Positions 35,859-45,806 of a stretch of DNA of 64,000 nt are shown here, one piece after another. Source of the DNA: Mycoavidus cysteinexigens_B (GTDB lineage Bacteria > Pseudomonadota > Gammaproteobacteria > Burkholderiales > Burkholderiaceae); the NCBI GenBank assembly GCA_031963465.1, contig JASSUG010000005.1, forward strand, positions 171,282-235,281, read 5' to 3'. Every line of letters begins with the position of its first letter. Within the stretch, counting starts at the first letter, position 1. The position numbers and the translations under genes were made by a program. The notes below the pieces were generated by a model that made no database searches, was not told where the DNA came from, and worked only from the letters and a program-made list of their open reading frames with translations.

Positions 35859-36458
35859 TCATTCATAGCGCGCCCTTTCAGTGAGCACTAGATCAAGCGC
35901 AATGTCATGTGCTTCGTGTGGCAATAGATGAGTCACACGGCCGCATTCATAGCTAATCCCGGCGGTAAACGGGCGTGGCTTAAGCTTAGCTAGAGTGCGA
36001 TCATAATAACCGCCGCCATAGCCAAGCCGGTAACGTGCTGGATCGAAACCCACGCAGGGAACGAGTAGTAGATCAGGGTGTACTGCAACCGCCTGAGCAG
36101 GTACAGGAACCTTGAAATAACCTTCTTTCATCGGCGTTTCTGGGGTCCAGCGATGAAAACGCAACGCGCCCCCTACTTCAGTCACGACCGGTAGGGCGGC
36201 ACAGTGCGCGGGCGCCTCTTGTAGCCAGTTAACCAGTGTTGCACGCGCATCGAACTCACCTGCAAATGGCCAATAGAATGCCACACAGTACGGAGTGCGT
36301 TCGGCCAGCAACGTGGCAATGCGCGCGGCAAGTGCTGCTTCGCTATGCGCTTGAATTTGTCGGGTTTGCCTGGTGCTCAGTAAAGCACTGCGTAATGCAC
36401 TTTTTGAGGAATTAGCTGCTGCCTGCGGGGATTTACATGCTATGCTTTCTACGCCCAT
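35859..36458 (-). CDS. fau: 5-formyltetrahydrofolate cyclo-ligase
   Basis: 199 residues. It turns 5-formyl-THF into 5,10-methenyl-THF with ATP in the cytoplasm, recycling folate. The key motif LLVPCVGFDPARYRLGYGGGYYDR (its core being RLGYGGGYYDR) is intact, and the N-terminal helix with LRSALLSTRQ corresponds to the ATP/folate site. It is divergent from slt, with starts about 24 bp apart. The transposon inserted just beyond its 3' end without damaging it. Confidence 0.93.
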   Translation of the reverse strand: MGVESIACKSPQAAANSSKSALRSALLSTRQTRQIQAHSEAALAARIATLLAERTPYCVAFYWPFAGEFDARATLVNWLQEAPAHCAALPVVTEVGGALRFHRWTPETPMKEGYFKVPVPAQAVAVHPDLLLVPCVGFDPARYRLGYGGGYYDRTLAKLKPRPFTAGISYECGRVTHLLPHEAHDIALDLVLTERARYE

Positions 36459-36481
36459 TATTTGCCTCTAGGTCAAAAAAA

Positions 36482-38491
36482 ATGCTGCTATGCGTTCTTC
36501 AACGGGTGACTCAAGTATATCGCTCTCTCTCGGTTGTCTGCGTGCTCACAACGCTCATTAGTTGTAGCACCGTGGAAGTTGCGCGCGCGCAGTCTGAGAA
36601 TGTGCCGCGAGAGCCCGATGCTATTTTTATGGCATTACGTGAGGCGGCCCAGCAAAATAATGCGCCGCGCGCGCTTGAACTAGCGCGCCAAATTCCCGCC
36701 TATCCAGTTCCCTCCTACGTAGAGTATTTTGCACTTAAACCGCAATTGTTCGATAGCTTAGGTCATGCGCGCTTGAACGCGCCTGATACACCTATCTTGG
36801 CTTTTCTGCAAAGATATGAGGGGCAAGCGATTGCCGATCGGCTGCGCAATGATTATTTGCTGGTGCTCGGTGCGCGCCACGCCTGGCGTGAGTTTGATAA
36901 GCAATATCGCCGCTTTGTATTAAAAGATGACCTGCAACTTAAATGTTACGCACTCCAGGCACGGGCCGCACGCGGGCTCGAGGTGGCTGAGGCTGCGCGT
37001 GCTTTATTGGTCGCGCCAAACCGGTATGGCGATGGTTGTGTAGAACTAATCACAGTTTTGAAGCAAAAGAATCAGCTCGACCAGGATGACGTCTGGCAGC
37101 AAATTCGGCTGGCTTATGAAATGAACGAAGTCGCGGTGGGCAACCGCATTGCGGATGCGCTAGGACCTCAACGCCCAAGCCCAAAGCAATTTGAAATGAC
37201 AGCGAATAAGCCACGGGTCCTGTTGGAGCAGGGCGTACCCATCAACACGGCGGCCCATCAGCTGGCATTACTGGCGATTACTCGTATTGCCCGTCAGGAT
37301 CCACTATTAGCGGCGGCGATTTTTATCTCGGTGGCGCCGCGCTTAACGCCGCAAGAGCAGGCAACGGGTTGGGGGACGATTGGCTATCGGGCGGCGCTTG
37401 ACAAAATACCGCTTGCGCTTGATTGGTATCGGTTATCTGTTGATGGCTGGCTGTCTAATGCAGCTCACGAGTGGCGTGTACGAGCGGCGTTGCTAGCCAA
37501 CCATTGGCCGCTGGTGCGGCAGGCGATTGAAATCATGCCAAGTGCATTGCGCCGTCAGCCAGCCTGGATTTATTGGCACGGCCGAGCGTTACAAGCAACC
37601 GGTGAAAACGCTTTAGCGGTACAAGCCTGGCAGCAAATTGCCCCCAATTTTGATTTTTATGGGCAACTGGCAACGGAAGAGCTTGGTGGTCGCATTAGCT
37701 TCCCGGCGGCGACTAAGGTTGCTGAGATTGAAACGGAAATGGCGCGCATGCAGGCTCTGCCAGGCTTTCAGCTGGCCCAGCACCTTTATCGCTTGCAGTT
37801 CTATTTCGAAGGAGCTCGGGAATGGAACTGGACTCTGCGTGGCATGAGTGATCGCCAGCTATTGGCGGCAGCCGAACTGGCTCGGCGCTTTAAATTGTAC
37901 GATCGCACGGTCAATACGGCTGAGCGTACCCGGCAAAAGCATGACTTTAACCTGCGGTATATTTTGCCATTGCGCGAGATTATGGAGCGTAATGCAAAAT
38001 TGACTGGACTGGATGTCGCTTGGGCTTATGGCTTAATCCGGCAAGAGTCGCGTTTTATTAGCGATGCCCGTTCTAGCGTTGGCGCGGCTGGCTTGATGCA
38101 GTTAATGCCAGGGACCGCGCAACTCGTCGCCAGAAAGATCGGCTTGGGGAAAATGTCTAGCGTAAGAATCAATGAGGTTGAGACAAATATTTTACTTGGG
38201 ATGAATTATTTGGCGATGATTTCTGCTGAACTTGATGATTCACCGGTCCTGGCGTCTGCTGCCTACAATGCTGGTCCGCGGCGGGCGCAGCAATGGCGTG
38301 CAGCATTAACTAGGCCAATTGAGGGGGCTGTGTTCGCGGAAACCATTCCATTCAGTGAAACCCGCGATTATGTGAAAAAAGTTTTGGCTAATGCGGTGTA
38401 TTATGCCGCCTTGTTAGAAGGGACTCCGCAGTCGCTCAAAGCGCGACTTGGCGTGATTGCACCTGTGAACGTGACTGAAACGTCACAATAA
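36482..38491 (+). CDS. slt: Soluble lytic murein transglycosylase (Slt70 type)
   Basis: About 669 residues. A signal sequence ends in a possible lipobox (LISC, Cys about 28). A long alpha-helical superhelical ring domain follows, then the C-terminal goose-lysozyme-like SLT domain with catalytic Glu (about 522) in GLIRQESRF, and with GAAGLMQLMPGTA and AYNAGPRR. It cleaves peptidoglycan in the periplasm to 1,6-anhydro-muropeptides. The frame is open from 36437, but that start would overlap fau; 36482 avoids this. cca follows 4 bp later. Confidence 0.92.
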   Translation: MLLCVLQRVTQVYRSLSVVCVLTTLISCSTVEVARAQSENVPREPDAIFMALREAAQQNNAPRALELARQIPAYPVPSYVEYFALKPQLFDSLGHARLNAPDTPILAFLQRYEGQAIADRLRNDYLLVLGARHAWREFDKQYRRFVLKDDLQLKCYALQARAARGLEVAEAARALLVAPNRYGDGCVELITVLKQKNQLDQDDVWQQIRLAYEMNEVAVGNRIADALGPQRPSPKQFEMTANKPRVLLEQGVPINTAAHQLALLAITRIARQDPLLAAAIFISVAPRLTPQEQATGWGTIGYRAALDKIPLALDWYRLSVDGWLSNAAHEWRVRAALLANHWPLVRQAIEIMPSALRRQPAWIYWHGRALQATGENALAVQAWQQIAPNFDFYGQLATEELGGRISFPAATKVAEIETEMARMQALPGFQLAQHLYRLQFYFEGAREWNWTLRGMSDRQLLAAAELARRFKLYDRTVNTAERTRQKHDFNLRYILPLREIMERNAKLTGLDVAWAYGLIRQESRFISDARSSVGAAGLMQLMPGTAQLVARKIGLGKMSSVRINEVETNILLGMNYLAMISAELDDSPVLASAAYNAGPRRAQQWRAALTRPIEGAVFAETIPFSETRDYVKKVLANAVYYAALLEGTPQSLKARLGVIAPVNVTETSQ

Positions 38492-38495
38492 CGAT

Positions 38496-39749
38496 ATGAA
38501 AATTTATGTGGTGGGCGGGGCGCTTCGTGATGAACTACTGGGCCTGTCTGTGCGGGACCGTGATTATGTGGTGGTAGGGGCGACTCCTGAGCAAATGGCT
38601 AAGCAGGGTTATCGGCCGGTTGGACGTGATTTCCCGGTATTTTTGCATCCGCACACGCAAGCCGAATACGCATTAGCGCGTACCGAACGCAAAACAGCGC
38701 GTGGCTATCATGGTTTTCAGTTTTATTATGCACCGGATGTCACCCTTGAGCAGGATCTAGCGCGGCGTGATTTAACGATTAATGCCATGGCGCGCGAACT
38801 CGATGCAAAGGGGCTACCGGTCGGCCCGGTGATTGACCCATTTAATGGTCGCGTTGATTTGGCTGCACGCGTTTTGCGTCATGTGGGGGATGCGTTTGCT
38901 GAAGATCCCGTGAGAATTTTGCGCTTGGCGCGCTTTGCCGCGCGCTTTGCTGACTTCACCATAGCCGATGAGACGCTGAATTTGATGCGTAAAATGGTGG
39001 TCAATGGAGAGGTGGATGCACTGGTGCCTGAGCGCATTTGGCAGGAAATTGCTCGTGGTTTAATGGAAGTCAAGCCCTCACGTATGTTCGCTGTATTGCG
39101 TGAATCTGGGGCGTTGGCGCGAATTTTGCCTGAAGTCGATGCGCTATATGGTGTGCCGCAGCGCCCTGAGTTCCATCCAGAAATCGATGCGGGCGTGCAT
39201 GTCATGATGGCCCTGGATTATGCGGCGACTCGTGGCTATGCGTTGACGGTGCGTTTTGCGGTGTTGGTGCATGATTTAGGCAAGGCCAATACGCCGCTGG
39301 AGATGCTGCCGCGCCATCTGGGCCATGAGGCGCGTAGCGTTACCCTGTTGCGCCCGTTGTGTAATCGTCTGAAAGTGCCAAATGCATGTCGTGATTTGGC
39401 GGTGCTAGTGGCGCGTGAGCATGGCAATATCCATCGCTCGCTGGAGTTTGGCGCCAGTGCATTAACCCGCTTGCTTGACCGTTGTGATGCTTGGCGCAAA
39501 CCCGAACGTTTAGTTGAAGTTATGCAGGCATGCGAAGCTGACGCTCGCGGCCGGCTTGGTTTTGAAACTGCGGCGTATCCACAGGCGGCCCGGCTGAGCA
39601 ATGCTTTGAGCGTAGCGTACCGGGTTAATGCGGGGGCCATTGCGGCGCATTATCGTGCGGCGCCCGAGGCGATCAAGGCCGCATTGCACCGTGCCCGCAT
39701 CGCAGCCATTGAGGCGGCATTAAATCCGGTGAATGACCCAGTGCTTTAA
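38496..39749 (+). CDS. cca: Multifunctional CCA-adding tRNA nucleotidyltransferase
   Basis: 417 residues. It adds or repairs the CCA 3' end of tRNAs. The N-terminal class II nucleotidyltransferase head has GGALRDELLG (7-16) and metal-binding D21/D23 in RDRDYVV. RRDLTINAMA is the NTP-recognition motif. An HD domain in the second half (AVLVHDLGK) marks the bacterial type with phosphohydrolase activity. It is co-transcribed with slt. Length matches the bifunctional family. Confidence 0.95.
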   Translation: MKIYVVGGALRDELLGLSVRDRDYVVVGATPEQMAKQGYRPVGRDFPVFLHPHTQAEYALARTERKTARGYHGFQFYYAPDVTLEQDLARRDLTINAMARELDAKGLPVGPVIDPFNGRVDLAARVLRHVGDAFAEDPVRILRLARFAARFADFTIADETLNLMRKMVVNGEVDALVPERIWQEIARGLMEVKPSRMFAVLRESGALARILPEVDALYGVPQRPEFHPEIDAGVHVMMALDYAATRGYALTVRFAVLVHDLGKANTPLEMLPRHLGHEARSVTLLRPLCNRLKVPNACRDLAVLVAREHGNIHRSLEFGASALTRLLDRCDAWRKPERLVEVMQACEADARGRLGFETAAYPQAARLSNALSVAYRVNAGAIAAHYRAAPEAIKAALHRARIAAIEAALNPVNDPVL

Positions 39750-39770
39750 TTGGCTCTGGCAAGCAAACTT

Positions 39771-41000
39771 TTATAGCGTCATTGAGCGGTCGCCATGACT
39801 GAACCCTGCTAAACCGTTATCAATGCCGCGACTAAATCCAATCACTTTGAACAGCTCGCCCATCTCCGCTTCGGAGAGCAATTTTTGTACCGCATTTGCA
39901 GCCGGCAGAAACTGTTGCGGATCATTTGCATCAAGCTGTGCAAGGAGCTCGGTGATACCACAGTTGATTAAAAAGCGGGCTTGTGAGGTGTAGCCGAGCA
40001 AATCCACGCCGGTCTCAAGGGCTGCTTGCGCAATGCCTGAAAATTCAACATGGGCCGTGATATCTTGTAAGCCTGGATAAAAAAATGGGTCGGTGTGTGC
40101 ATGATGCCGATAGTGGCACATCAAAGTGCCGGTATTGCGTTGCGGGTGGTAATACTCATGGCTTGGAAAGCCATAATCGATTAACAATAGCGCGCCGCGC
40201 TGCAAGATTTGACAAACCGTGCGCACAAATGCGCTAGCCGCTTCGTGCTGTTCAGTGAGGTAGTCCTCTGCGCCGTCGATTAAGGGGAGTTGTGCTGTAT
40301 AGCTAGCGTTATTTAGGGTATGGGCGCCTATGGCGCCTGGCATGAGCGGTCGATCATGCCATTCTAATGGGCCGCCGGGTGCGCCACGGCGTGCCACACC
40401 GCGCTCAAACCAAGCGCTTGCTTGCCGTGTAAAAAGTCGTACCGGCATTGCATCCAGTACTTCATTGCCGAGAATGACGCCATTAAATGTAGCCGGTAAG
40501 CTATCCAACCACTGCACCCGGGTCGCGGCATCATAGACATGAGTCGCAAGCGTTGCGGACTGTTGGGCACGTAATTCGCCAGACAACTCGACAATGCTGT
40601 AGCGTTCACAGCGTACGCCTAGGGCGTCGAGCGCGGGGAGTAACTGCGCTGCGAGGGTGCCGCTGCCCGCCCCGAATTCCATCACCTGTTGGGTGGCAGA
40701 AGCAGTCAGTGCTTCTGCCACAGCGCGCGCAAGGGTTTGAGCGAAAAGGGGGGATAATTCAGGCGCCGTAACAAAATCACTGCCATCACCAGCATGCCAG
40801 CCGAACTTCGTTAGGGCATTGCTGTAATACCCTAAGCCTGGCGTGTAAAGGGCCAGCTCCATATAGCGGTCAAATGGCAACCAGCCGCCGGCTTGATCAA
40901 GTTTTGCATCAATCTGCGCCCGCAGAGTCTGAGATTGCGCTCGTGCGGTGGGGTCTGGTACAGGTAAACTAGCGGCTTCGTGAAAACTTATCTTCATCAT
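39771..41000 (-). CDS. SAM-dependent methyltransferase, MidA/NDUFAF7 family (DUF185)
   Basis: 409 residues. DRYMELALYTPGLGYYSNAL and GDFVTAPELSPLFAQTLA are the family's N-terminal motifs, and VMEFGAGSGTLAAQLLPAL is the SAM-binding glycine loop. The mitochondrial homologue methylates an arginine of complex I subunit NDUFS2; bacterial members are thought to methylate arginine, but the target here is unknown. It converges with cca and is divergent from folB. Confidence 0.88.
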   Translation of the reverse strand: MMKISFHEAASLPVPDPTARAQSQTLRAQIDAKLDQAGGWLPFDRYMELALYTPGLGYYSNALTKFGWHAGDGSDFVTAPELSPLFAQTLARAVAEALTASATQQVMEFGAGSGTLAAQLLPALDALGVRCERYSIVELSGELRAQQSATLATHVYDAATRVQWLDSLPATFNGVILGNEVLDAMPVRLFTRQASAWFERGVARRGAPGGPLEWHDRPLMPGAIGAHTLNNASYTAQLPLIDGAEDYLTEQHEAASAFVRTVCQILQRGALLLIDYGFPSHEYYHPQRNTGTLMCHYRHHAHTDPFFYPGLQDITAHVEFSGIAQAALETGVDLLGYTSQARFLINCGITELLAQLDANDPQQFLPAANAVQKLLSEAEMGELFKVIGFSRGIDNGLAGFSHGDRSMTL

Positions 41001-41071
41001 TCCATTTTAAATGACAGGAGTGCTTGACGGATAGAGTCGATGAAGGTTTTAATCATTCTCATATAAAGGTT

Positions 41072-41467
41072 ATGCTCAATTCTCTTGCCTACTCGCAACT
41101 TGCTGATTGTCGGCGGCTTTTTCTGCGGGATTATGTCATCCACCTTTTTATGGGTGTCCATGCCTTTGAGAAAAAAAATCCGCAGCGCGTGGTCATGAAT
41201 GTCGAATTGTATGTTCCGTTTGCTGTCTCTACTTCTGCCTCGGACGCACTCAATGAAGTTCTTGACTACAATTTGATGCGCGATACGATTGCAGCGTATG
41301 CCAAGGGCCAACATATCCATTTATTGGAAACGTTATGCGATGATGCTGCCAATAGAATGCTCGCGCATCCTAGCGTGCGTGCGGTACGGATTCGCGCGGA
41401 GAAGCCAGATATTTACCCTGATTGCGCTGCAGTGGGTGTAGAAGTGTTTCGTTGTAAGGAAATTTAA
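41072..41467 (+). CDS. folB: Dihydroneopterin aldolase
   Basis: About 131 residues from the ATG at 41072 (the frame is open to 41024). It converts dihydroneopterin to 6-hydroxymethyl-dihydropterin in folate synthesis. Seen: LRDYVIHLFMGVHAFEKKNPQRVVMNVEL, broken into the family's LRDYVI..IGVH-like strand and the catalytic Glu/Lys region, and LNEVLDYNLMRDTI, LLETLCDDAA and EKPDIYPDCAAVGVEV. ttcA follows 1 bp after the stop. Confidence 0.88.
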   Translation: MLNSLAYSQLADCRRLFLRDYVIHLFMGVHAFEKKNPQRVVMNVELYVPFAVSTSASDALNEVLDYNLMRDTIAAYAKGQHIHLLETLCDDAANRMLAHPSVRAVRIRAEKPDIYPDCAAVGVEVFRCKEI

Positions 41468-41468
41468 A

Positions 41469-42473
41469 ATGAATGCGCATGAAAATTTACAGGATGCGGC
41501 GGCTTTGCCTGCTGAGGCAGAGACTCATGCACGCGAGCGCGCGATGAGCGCACTAAGCCGTCGCGCACAAAAAGACGCTTACGAGAACAATAAGCTTTAC
41601 AAGCGGCTGGCGCGGCAGGTTGGCCAAGCGATTGCTGACTATCAGATGATTGAGGCCGGCGATAAGGTGATGGTGTGCCTATCGGGTGGTAAAGATAGCT
41701 ATGCCTTGCTTGATATCTTGCTTAGATTGCGGGAACGAGCACCCTTACATTTTGATATCGTTGCAGTTAATCTTGATCAAAAACAGCCAGGTTTCCCTGA
41801 ACATATATTGTCCGAATATTTAACCCAAAAGGGCGTGCCGTTTCATATTGAAAATCAAGATACCTATAGTATCGTTAAACGCCTCGTGCCAGAGGGAAAA
41901 ACCACGTGCTCATTATGCTCACGCTTACGGCGCGGAATTTTATATCGCGTGGCAAGTGAACTGGGCGCCACCAAAATTGCGCTTGGCCATCATCGTGACG
42001 ATATCCTTGAGACCTTATTTTTGAATTTATTTTATGGTGGCAAGCTCAAAGGAATGCCGCCAAAGCTACAGTCAGATAATGGTAAGCATATCGTTATCCG
42101 TCCGCTCGCCTATGTAAAAGAGGCTGATTTAGAAGAGTATTCTGCCTTGCGGCAATTCCCAATTATTCCGTGTAATCTGTGCGGTAGCCAAGCCAATCTA
42201 AAGCGTGCAGAAATGAAGGTTTTGATCCGTGATTGGGAAAAGCGTTATCCGGGCCGAGTGGAGAGTATCTTTAATGCACTGACGAATGTGATTCCCTCAC
42301 ATCTGATGGACCGTGAATTATTTGAGTTTGCTGATCTACGTGTGACAGGTGCTGTACCTGCTCATGGCGATATTGCCTTCGATGATGAGCCATGTAGTGT
42401 TGGGCTGGTTGAAACAGGGGGAGAGAATACTTTGCCCCTCAGTTTGCAGCCGCTGCTACGCGCGGCGCCGTGA
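41469..42473 (+). CDS. ttcA: tRNA 2-thiocytidine biosynthesis protein TtcA
   Basis: 334 residues. It thiolates cytidine 32 of certain tRNAs using ATP and an iron-sulfur cluster. The PP-loop SGGKDS is at 72-77. The cluster cysteines CSLC (147, 150) and PCNLCGSQ near 238 are all present, as is GHHRDDILETLFLN. It forms an operon with folB, almost touching it. Length is normal for Burkholderia. Confidence 0.95.
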   Translation: MNAHENLQDAAALPAEAETHARERAMSALSRRAQKDAYENNKLYKRLARQVGQAIADYQMIEAGDKVMVCLSGGKDSYALLDILLRLRERAPLHFDIVAVNLDQKQPGFPEHILSEYLTQKGVPFHIENQDTYSIVKRLVPEGKTTCSLCSRLRRGILYRVASELGATKIALGHHRDDILETLFLNLFYGGKLKGMPPKLQSDNGKHIVIRPLAYVKEADLEEYSALRQFPIIPCNLCGSQANLKRAEMKVLIRDWEKRYPGRVESIFNALTNVIPSHLMDRELFEFADLRVTGAVPAHGDIAFDDEPCSVGLVETGGENTLPLSLQPLLRAAP

Positions 42474-42524
42474 TAAAATAATTTTATTAGATTCCTCACC
42501 CTAGTTTAACTCTCTGCGCGTATT

Positions 42525-43898
42525 GTGAATATTGTGATCCTGGCGGCCGGTGAAGGTAAGCGTATGCGCTCAGCCTTACCCAAAGTGCTCCATTTACTGG
42601 CGGGCCAGCCGCTTCTTTGTCATGTTCTTGATACCGCGCGCGCATTGCAGCCGGCAAAAATCGTTGTGGTGCTGGGGCATGGTGCGCAGGCAGTGCAGCA
42701 AGCCGTGGCTCTGCCCGCGGTCGAATTCGTGATACAAGCGCAACAATTAGGCACCGGCCATGCACTGCAACAGGCACTGCCATTGCTGGATCGTTCTATG
42801 CCAGTGCTGGTGTTATATGGTGATGTACCTCTGATTAGCGTGCCCACCCTTGAGCGTCTCATTCAACAGGCCAGTGCGGACCCTAATGCAGAGCGTTGTG
42901 CGCTATTGACGGCGACACTCGCTGAGCCCAGCGGTTATGGGCGTATTGTGCGTGACTCGATGGGCCGTGTGGTGCGCATTGTGGAACAAAAAGATGCCAG
43001 CCCTGAAGAATGCAAAATCAATGAAGTGAACACCGGCATCATGCTGCTGCCCGGCGCCCGTATTGCCACTTGGCTTGCCGAACTAAACAATCATAATGCT
43101 CAGCATGAATACTATCTGACCGATGTGATTGAGTGTGCGATTGCGGAAAATGTAGAGGTTGTCACGAGCCAACCTGACCATGTAGCCGAAACCATGGGGG
43201 TGAACAACAAAGCACAGTTAGCGCTGCTGGAGCGCACTTATCAGCGCCAACTGGCAGATGCATTACTTGATCAGGGCGTGACGCTAGCGGATCCAGCACG
43301 GCTTGATATCCGTGGCGCACTCACCTGTGGCCGCGAAGTGTCAATTGATGTGAATTGTGTGTTTGAGGGCGCTGTGAAGTTAGCGGATGGCGTGAGTATT
43401 GGCCCGCATTGTGTGCTGAAAAACGCCGTGATTGGCGCTGGCGCAAAAATTAATGCATTGACGCATATCGAAGGGGCACACATCGGTGAGCGCGCCGTGA
43501 TTGGTCCATATGCACGGCTGCGGCCAGGCGCAATTCTTGCAGAGGATACCCATATTGGCAATTTTGTCGAGGTTAAAAATGCCATGCTTGGCGCTAGCTC
43601 AAAGGCGAACCATCTCAGCTATATTGGTGACGCGGAGGTTGGGGCGCATGTCAATATAGGGGCGGGTACGATTACCTGCAATTATGACGGTGCGCAAAAG
43701 CATCGCACGGTGATTGAAGATAACGTGTTTGTGGGCTCTGCGACGCAACTGGTGGCGCCGGTTAAGATTGCACAGGGCGTAACCATCGCAGCGGGTACAA
43801 CCGTTTGGCGAGATGTGCCCGCTGGCGCCCTCGCGCTTAACGAAAAAACGCAAATCGCTAAAGCGGATTATGTGCGGCCCACCAAAAGAAAAGATTGA
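42525..43898 (+). CDS. glmU: Bifunctional GlcNAc-1-P uridyltransferase / GlcN-1-P acetyltransferase
   Basis: 457 residues from a GTG at 42525. It makes UDP-GlcNAc for peptidoglycan and lipopolysaccharide. The N-terminal pyrophosphorylase domain has LAAGEGKRMRSALPKVLH and VLYGDVPLI. The C-terminal left-handed beta-helix shows hexapeptide repeats (IGPHCVLKNAVIGAGAKINA) and the acetyl-CoA site region NYDGAQKHRTVIEDNVFVGS. It precedes glmS, the previous enzyme of the pathway. Confidence 0.96.
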   Translation: MNIVILAAGEGKRMRSALPKVLHLLAGQPLLCHVLDTARALQPAKIVVVLGHGAQAVQQAVALPAVEFVIQAQQLGTGHALQQALPLLDRSMPVLVLYGDVPLISVPTLERLIQQASADPNAERCALLTATLAEPSGYGRIVRDSMGRVVRIVEQKDASPEECKINEVNTGIMLLPGARIATWLAELNNHNAQHEYYLTDVIECAIAENVEVVTSQPDHVAETMGVNNKAQLALLERTYQRQLADALLDQGVTLADPARLDIRGALTCGREVSIDVNCVFEGAVKLADGVSIGPHCVLKNAVIGAGAKINALTHIEGAHIGERAVIGPYARLRPGAILAEDTHIGNFVEVKNAMLGASSKANHLSYIGDAEVGAHVNIGAGTITCNYDGAQKHRTVIEDNVFVGSATQLVAPVKIAQGVTIAAGTTVWRDVPAGALALNEKTQIAKADYVRPTKRKD

Positions 43899-43961
43899 GG
43901 CGTATTAAACTCCAACGCTCGCTATCTTTAATTATTCACCTTTTATCACTCCGAGTCTTAT

Positions 43962-45779
43962 ATGTGTGGCATTGTCGGCGCAGTCGCGCAACGTAATATT
44001 GTTCCAGTCCTAATCGAAGGGCTACGGCGGCTTGAATACCGCGGCTATGATTCTTGCGGTGTGGCCGTGCTGGCAGAGAAGGAGTTGCGCCGCGCACGTA
44101 GCGTGTCGCGTGTCGCCCATCTTGCAACTGAGGCGCAAACGACGCATTTAACAGGTGACATTGGGATTGCGCATACGCGTTGGGCCACCCATGGCGCGCC
44201 GGTGACAGATAATGCCCATCCGATTTTTTCACGCGATACGATTGCGCTTGTGCACAATGGCATCATCGAGAATTACGAAGTCCTGCGTGAAGCGCTGCAA
44301 GCACAAGGCTATGAATTTATCAGCCAAACGGATACTGAAGTCATTGCTCATTTGATTCATAGTGTGTATCGCGGCGACCTTTTTAGCGCAGTACGTGCAG
44401 CGGTCCGTCAGCTACAGGGTGCTTTTGCCATTGCCGTGTTTAGTCGCGATGAGCCGCACTCTATTGTCGGTGCGCGGCAAGGCTCACCACTGGTCGTCGG
44501 GGTGGGTGACAATGAGCATTTTCTGGCTTCCGATGCGCTCGCGCTTGCGGGTAGCACCGAGCGCTTTATTTTTCTTGAGGAGGGCGATGTCGTGCAACTT
44601 TCGCGTACGGCATCCTGTATTGCTGATCACACGGGCGCCATTGTGGAGCGCGAAATACGTACCGTCGCGGCCTATGGCAGTGCGGTTGAGCTCGGGCCCT
44701 ATCGGCATTTTATGCAAAAGGAAATTTTTGAGCAGCCACGCGCGATTGCGGACACCCTTCCGGTGGCGGAGGCCTTTATCCCCGCACAATTTGGCGAACA
44801 TGCTGAGCAGGTATTTGCCGGGATTGATAGCTTGTTGATCTTGGCTTGCGGCACCAGCTATTACGCTGGTTTAACGGCTAAATATTGGTTTGAATCAATA
44901 GTCGCGCTGCCGACTCAGGTTGAAATTGCCAGTGAATATCGTTATCGGGATTCAGTACCCAATCCGAATAGTTTAGTGGTGGTTATTTCGCAGTCAGGTG
45001 AGACTGCTGATACATTAGCTGCGTTAAAGCATGCACAAGCATTAGGACACACCCGTACCCTCGCGATTTGTAATGTCGCCACCAGTGCGATGGTGCGGCA
45101 GACGGCGCTGGCATTTTTGACGCATGCCGGCACCGAGATCGGCGTGGCCTCAACCAAAGCTTTTACGACACAGCTGGTTGCCCTGTTTATGCTGGCGGTC
45201 ACCTTGGGTAAGCTGCGCGGGCGAGTTGCGGCAAGTGCTGAAGAAACCTATCTCAAACAACTCCGTCATTTGCCTGCTGCTTTAAACCATGTGCTTGCAC
45301 TGGAGCCGCAAATCATTGCCTGGGCTGAGCAATTTGCCTCTAAAGAAAACGCGCTTTTTCTCGGACGTGGCCTGCACTATCCCATTGCGCTTGAGGGCGC
45401 GCTCAAGCTAAAAGAAATCTCGTACATTCACGCTGAGGCTTATCCCGCTGGTGAACTCAAGCATGGCCCGCTCGCCCTGGTTACGCGCGCCATGCCTGTT
45501 GTCACGGTGGCGCCAAACGATGCGCTGCTTGAAAAGTTGAAGTCGAATATCCAAGAAGTTCGCGCCCGCGGTGGTGAGCTCTATGTCTTTGCCGATGCCG
45601 ATACGCGCATCGTCAATGGCGAAGGTTTGCATGTGATCCGGCTGCCTGAACATTACGGTTGGTTGTCGCCGATTTTGCACGTGATACCGTTGCAATTGCT
45701 GGCATACCATACTGCGTGTGCGCGTGGGACAGATGTCGATAAACCTAGGAATCTGGCGAAGTCAGTAACGGTGGAATAA
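43962..45779 (+). CDS. glmS: Glutamine-fructose-6-phosphate aminotransferase (isomerizing)
   Basis: 605 residues. It makes glucosamine-6-phosphate from fructose-6-phosphate and glutamine. MCGIVGAVA exposes the N-terminal Cys nucleophile; GIAHTRWATHG and the glutamine-binding region follow. Two SIS domains (ILACGTSYYAGL and LFLGRGLHYPIALEGALKLKE) and the C-terminal DKPRNLAKSVTVE complete it. The last codons form the attTn7 target used by Tn7-like elements, and a defence operon begins 27 bp after the stop. Confidence 0.97.
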   Translation: MCGIVGAVAQRNIVPVLIEGLRRLEYRGYDSCGVAVLAEKELRRARSVSRVAHLATEAQTTHLTGDIGIAHTRWATHGAPVTDNAHPIFSRDTIALVHNGIIENYEVLREALQAQGYEFISQTDTEVIAHLIHSVYRGDLFSAVRAAVRQLQGAFAIAVFSRDEPHSIVGARQGSPLVVGVGDNEHFLASDALALAGSTERFIFLEEGDVVQLSRTASCIADHTGAIVEREIRTVAAYGSAVELGPYRHFMQKEIFEQPRAIADTLPVAEAFIPAQFGEHAEQVFAGIDSLLILACGTSYYAGLTAKYWFESIVALPTQVEIASEYRYRDSVPNPNSLVVVISQSGETADTLAALKHAQALGHTRTLAICNVATSAMVRQTALAFLTHAGTEIGVASTKAFTTQLVALFMLAVTLGKLRGRVAASAEETYLKQLRHLPAALNHVLALEPQIIAWAEQFASKENALFLGRGLHYPIALEGALKLKEISYIHAEAYPAGELKHGPLALVTRAMPVVTVAPNDALLEKLKSNIQEVRARGGELYVFADADTRIVNGEGLHVIRLPEHYGWLSPILHVIPLQLLAYHTACARGTDVDKPRNLAKSVTVE

Positions 45780-45806
45780 CCGTGATATCTATTTGGACTG
45801 TTTGAA

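Noticed and set aside
45780..45806. Tn7 end downstream of glmS
   Set aside because: No Tn7-like TGTGGGCGG end or tns gene is present; only the position recalls attTn7.
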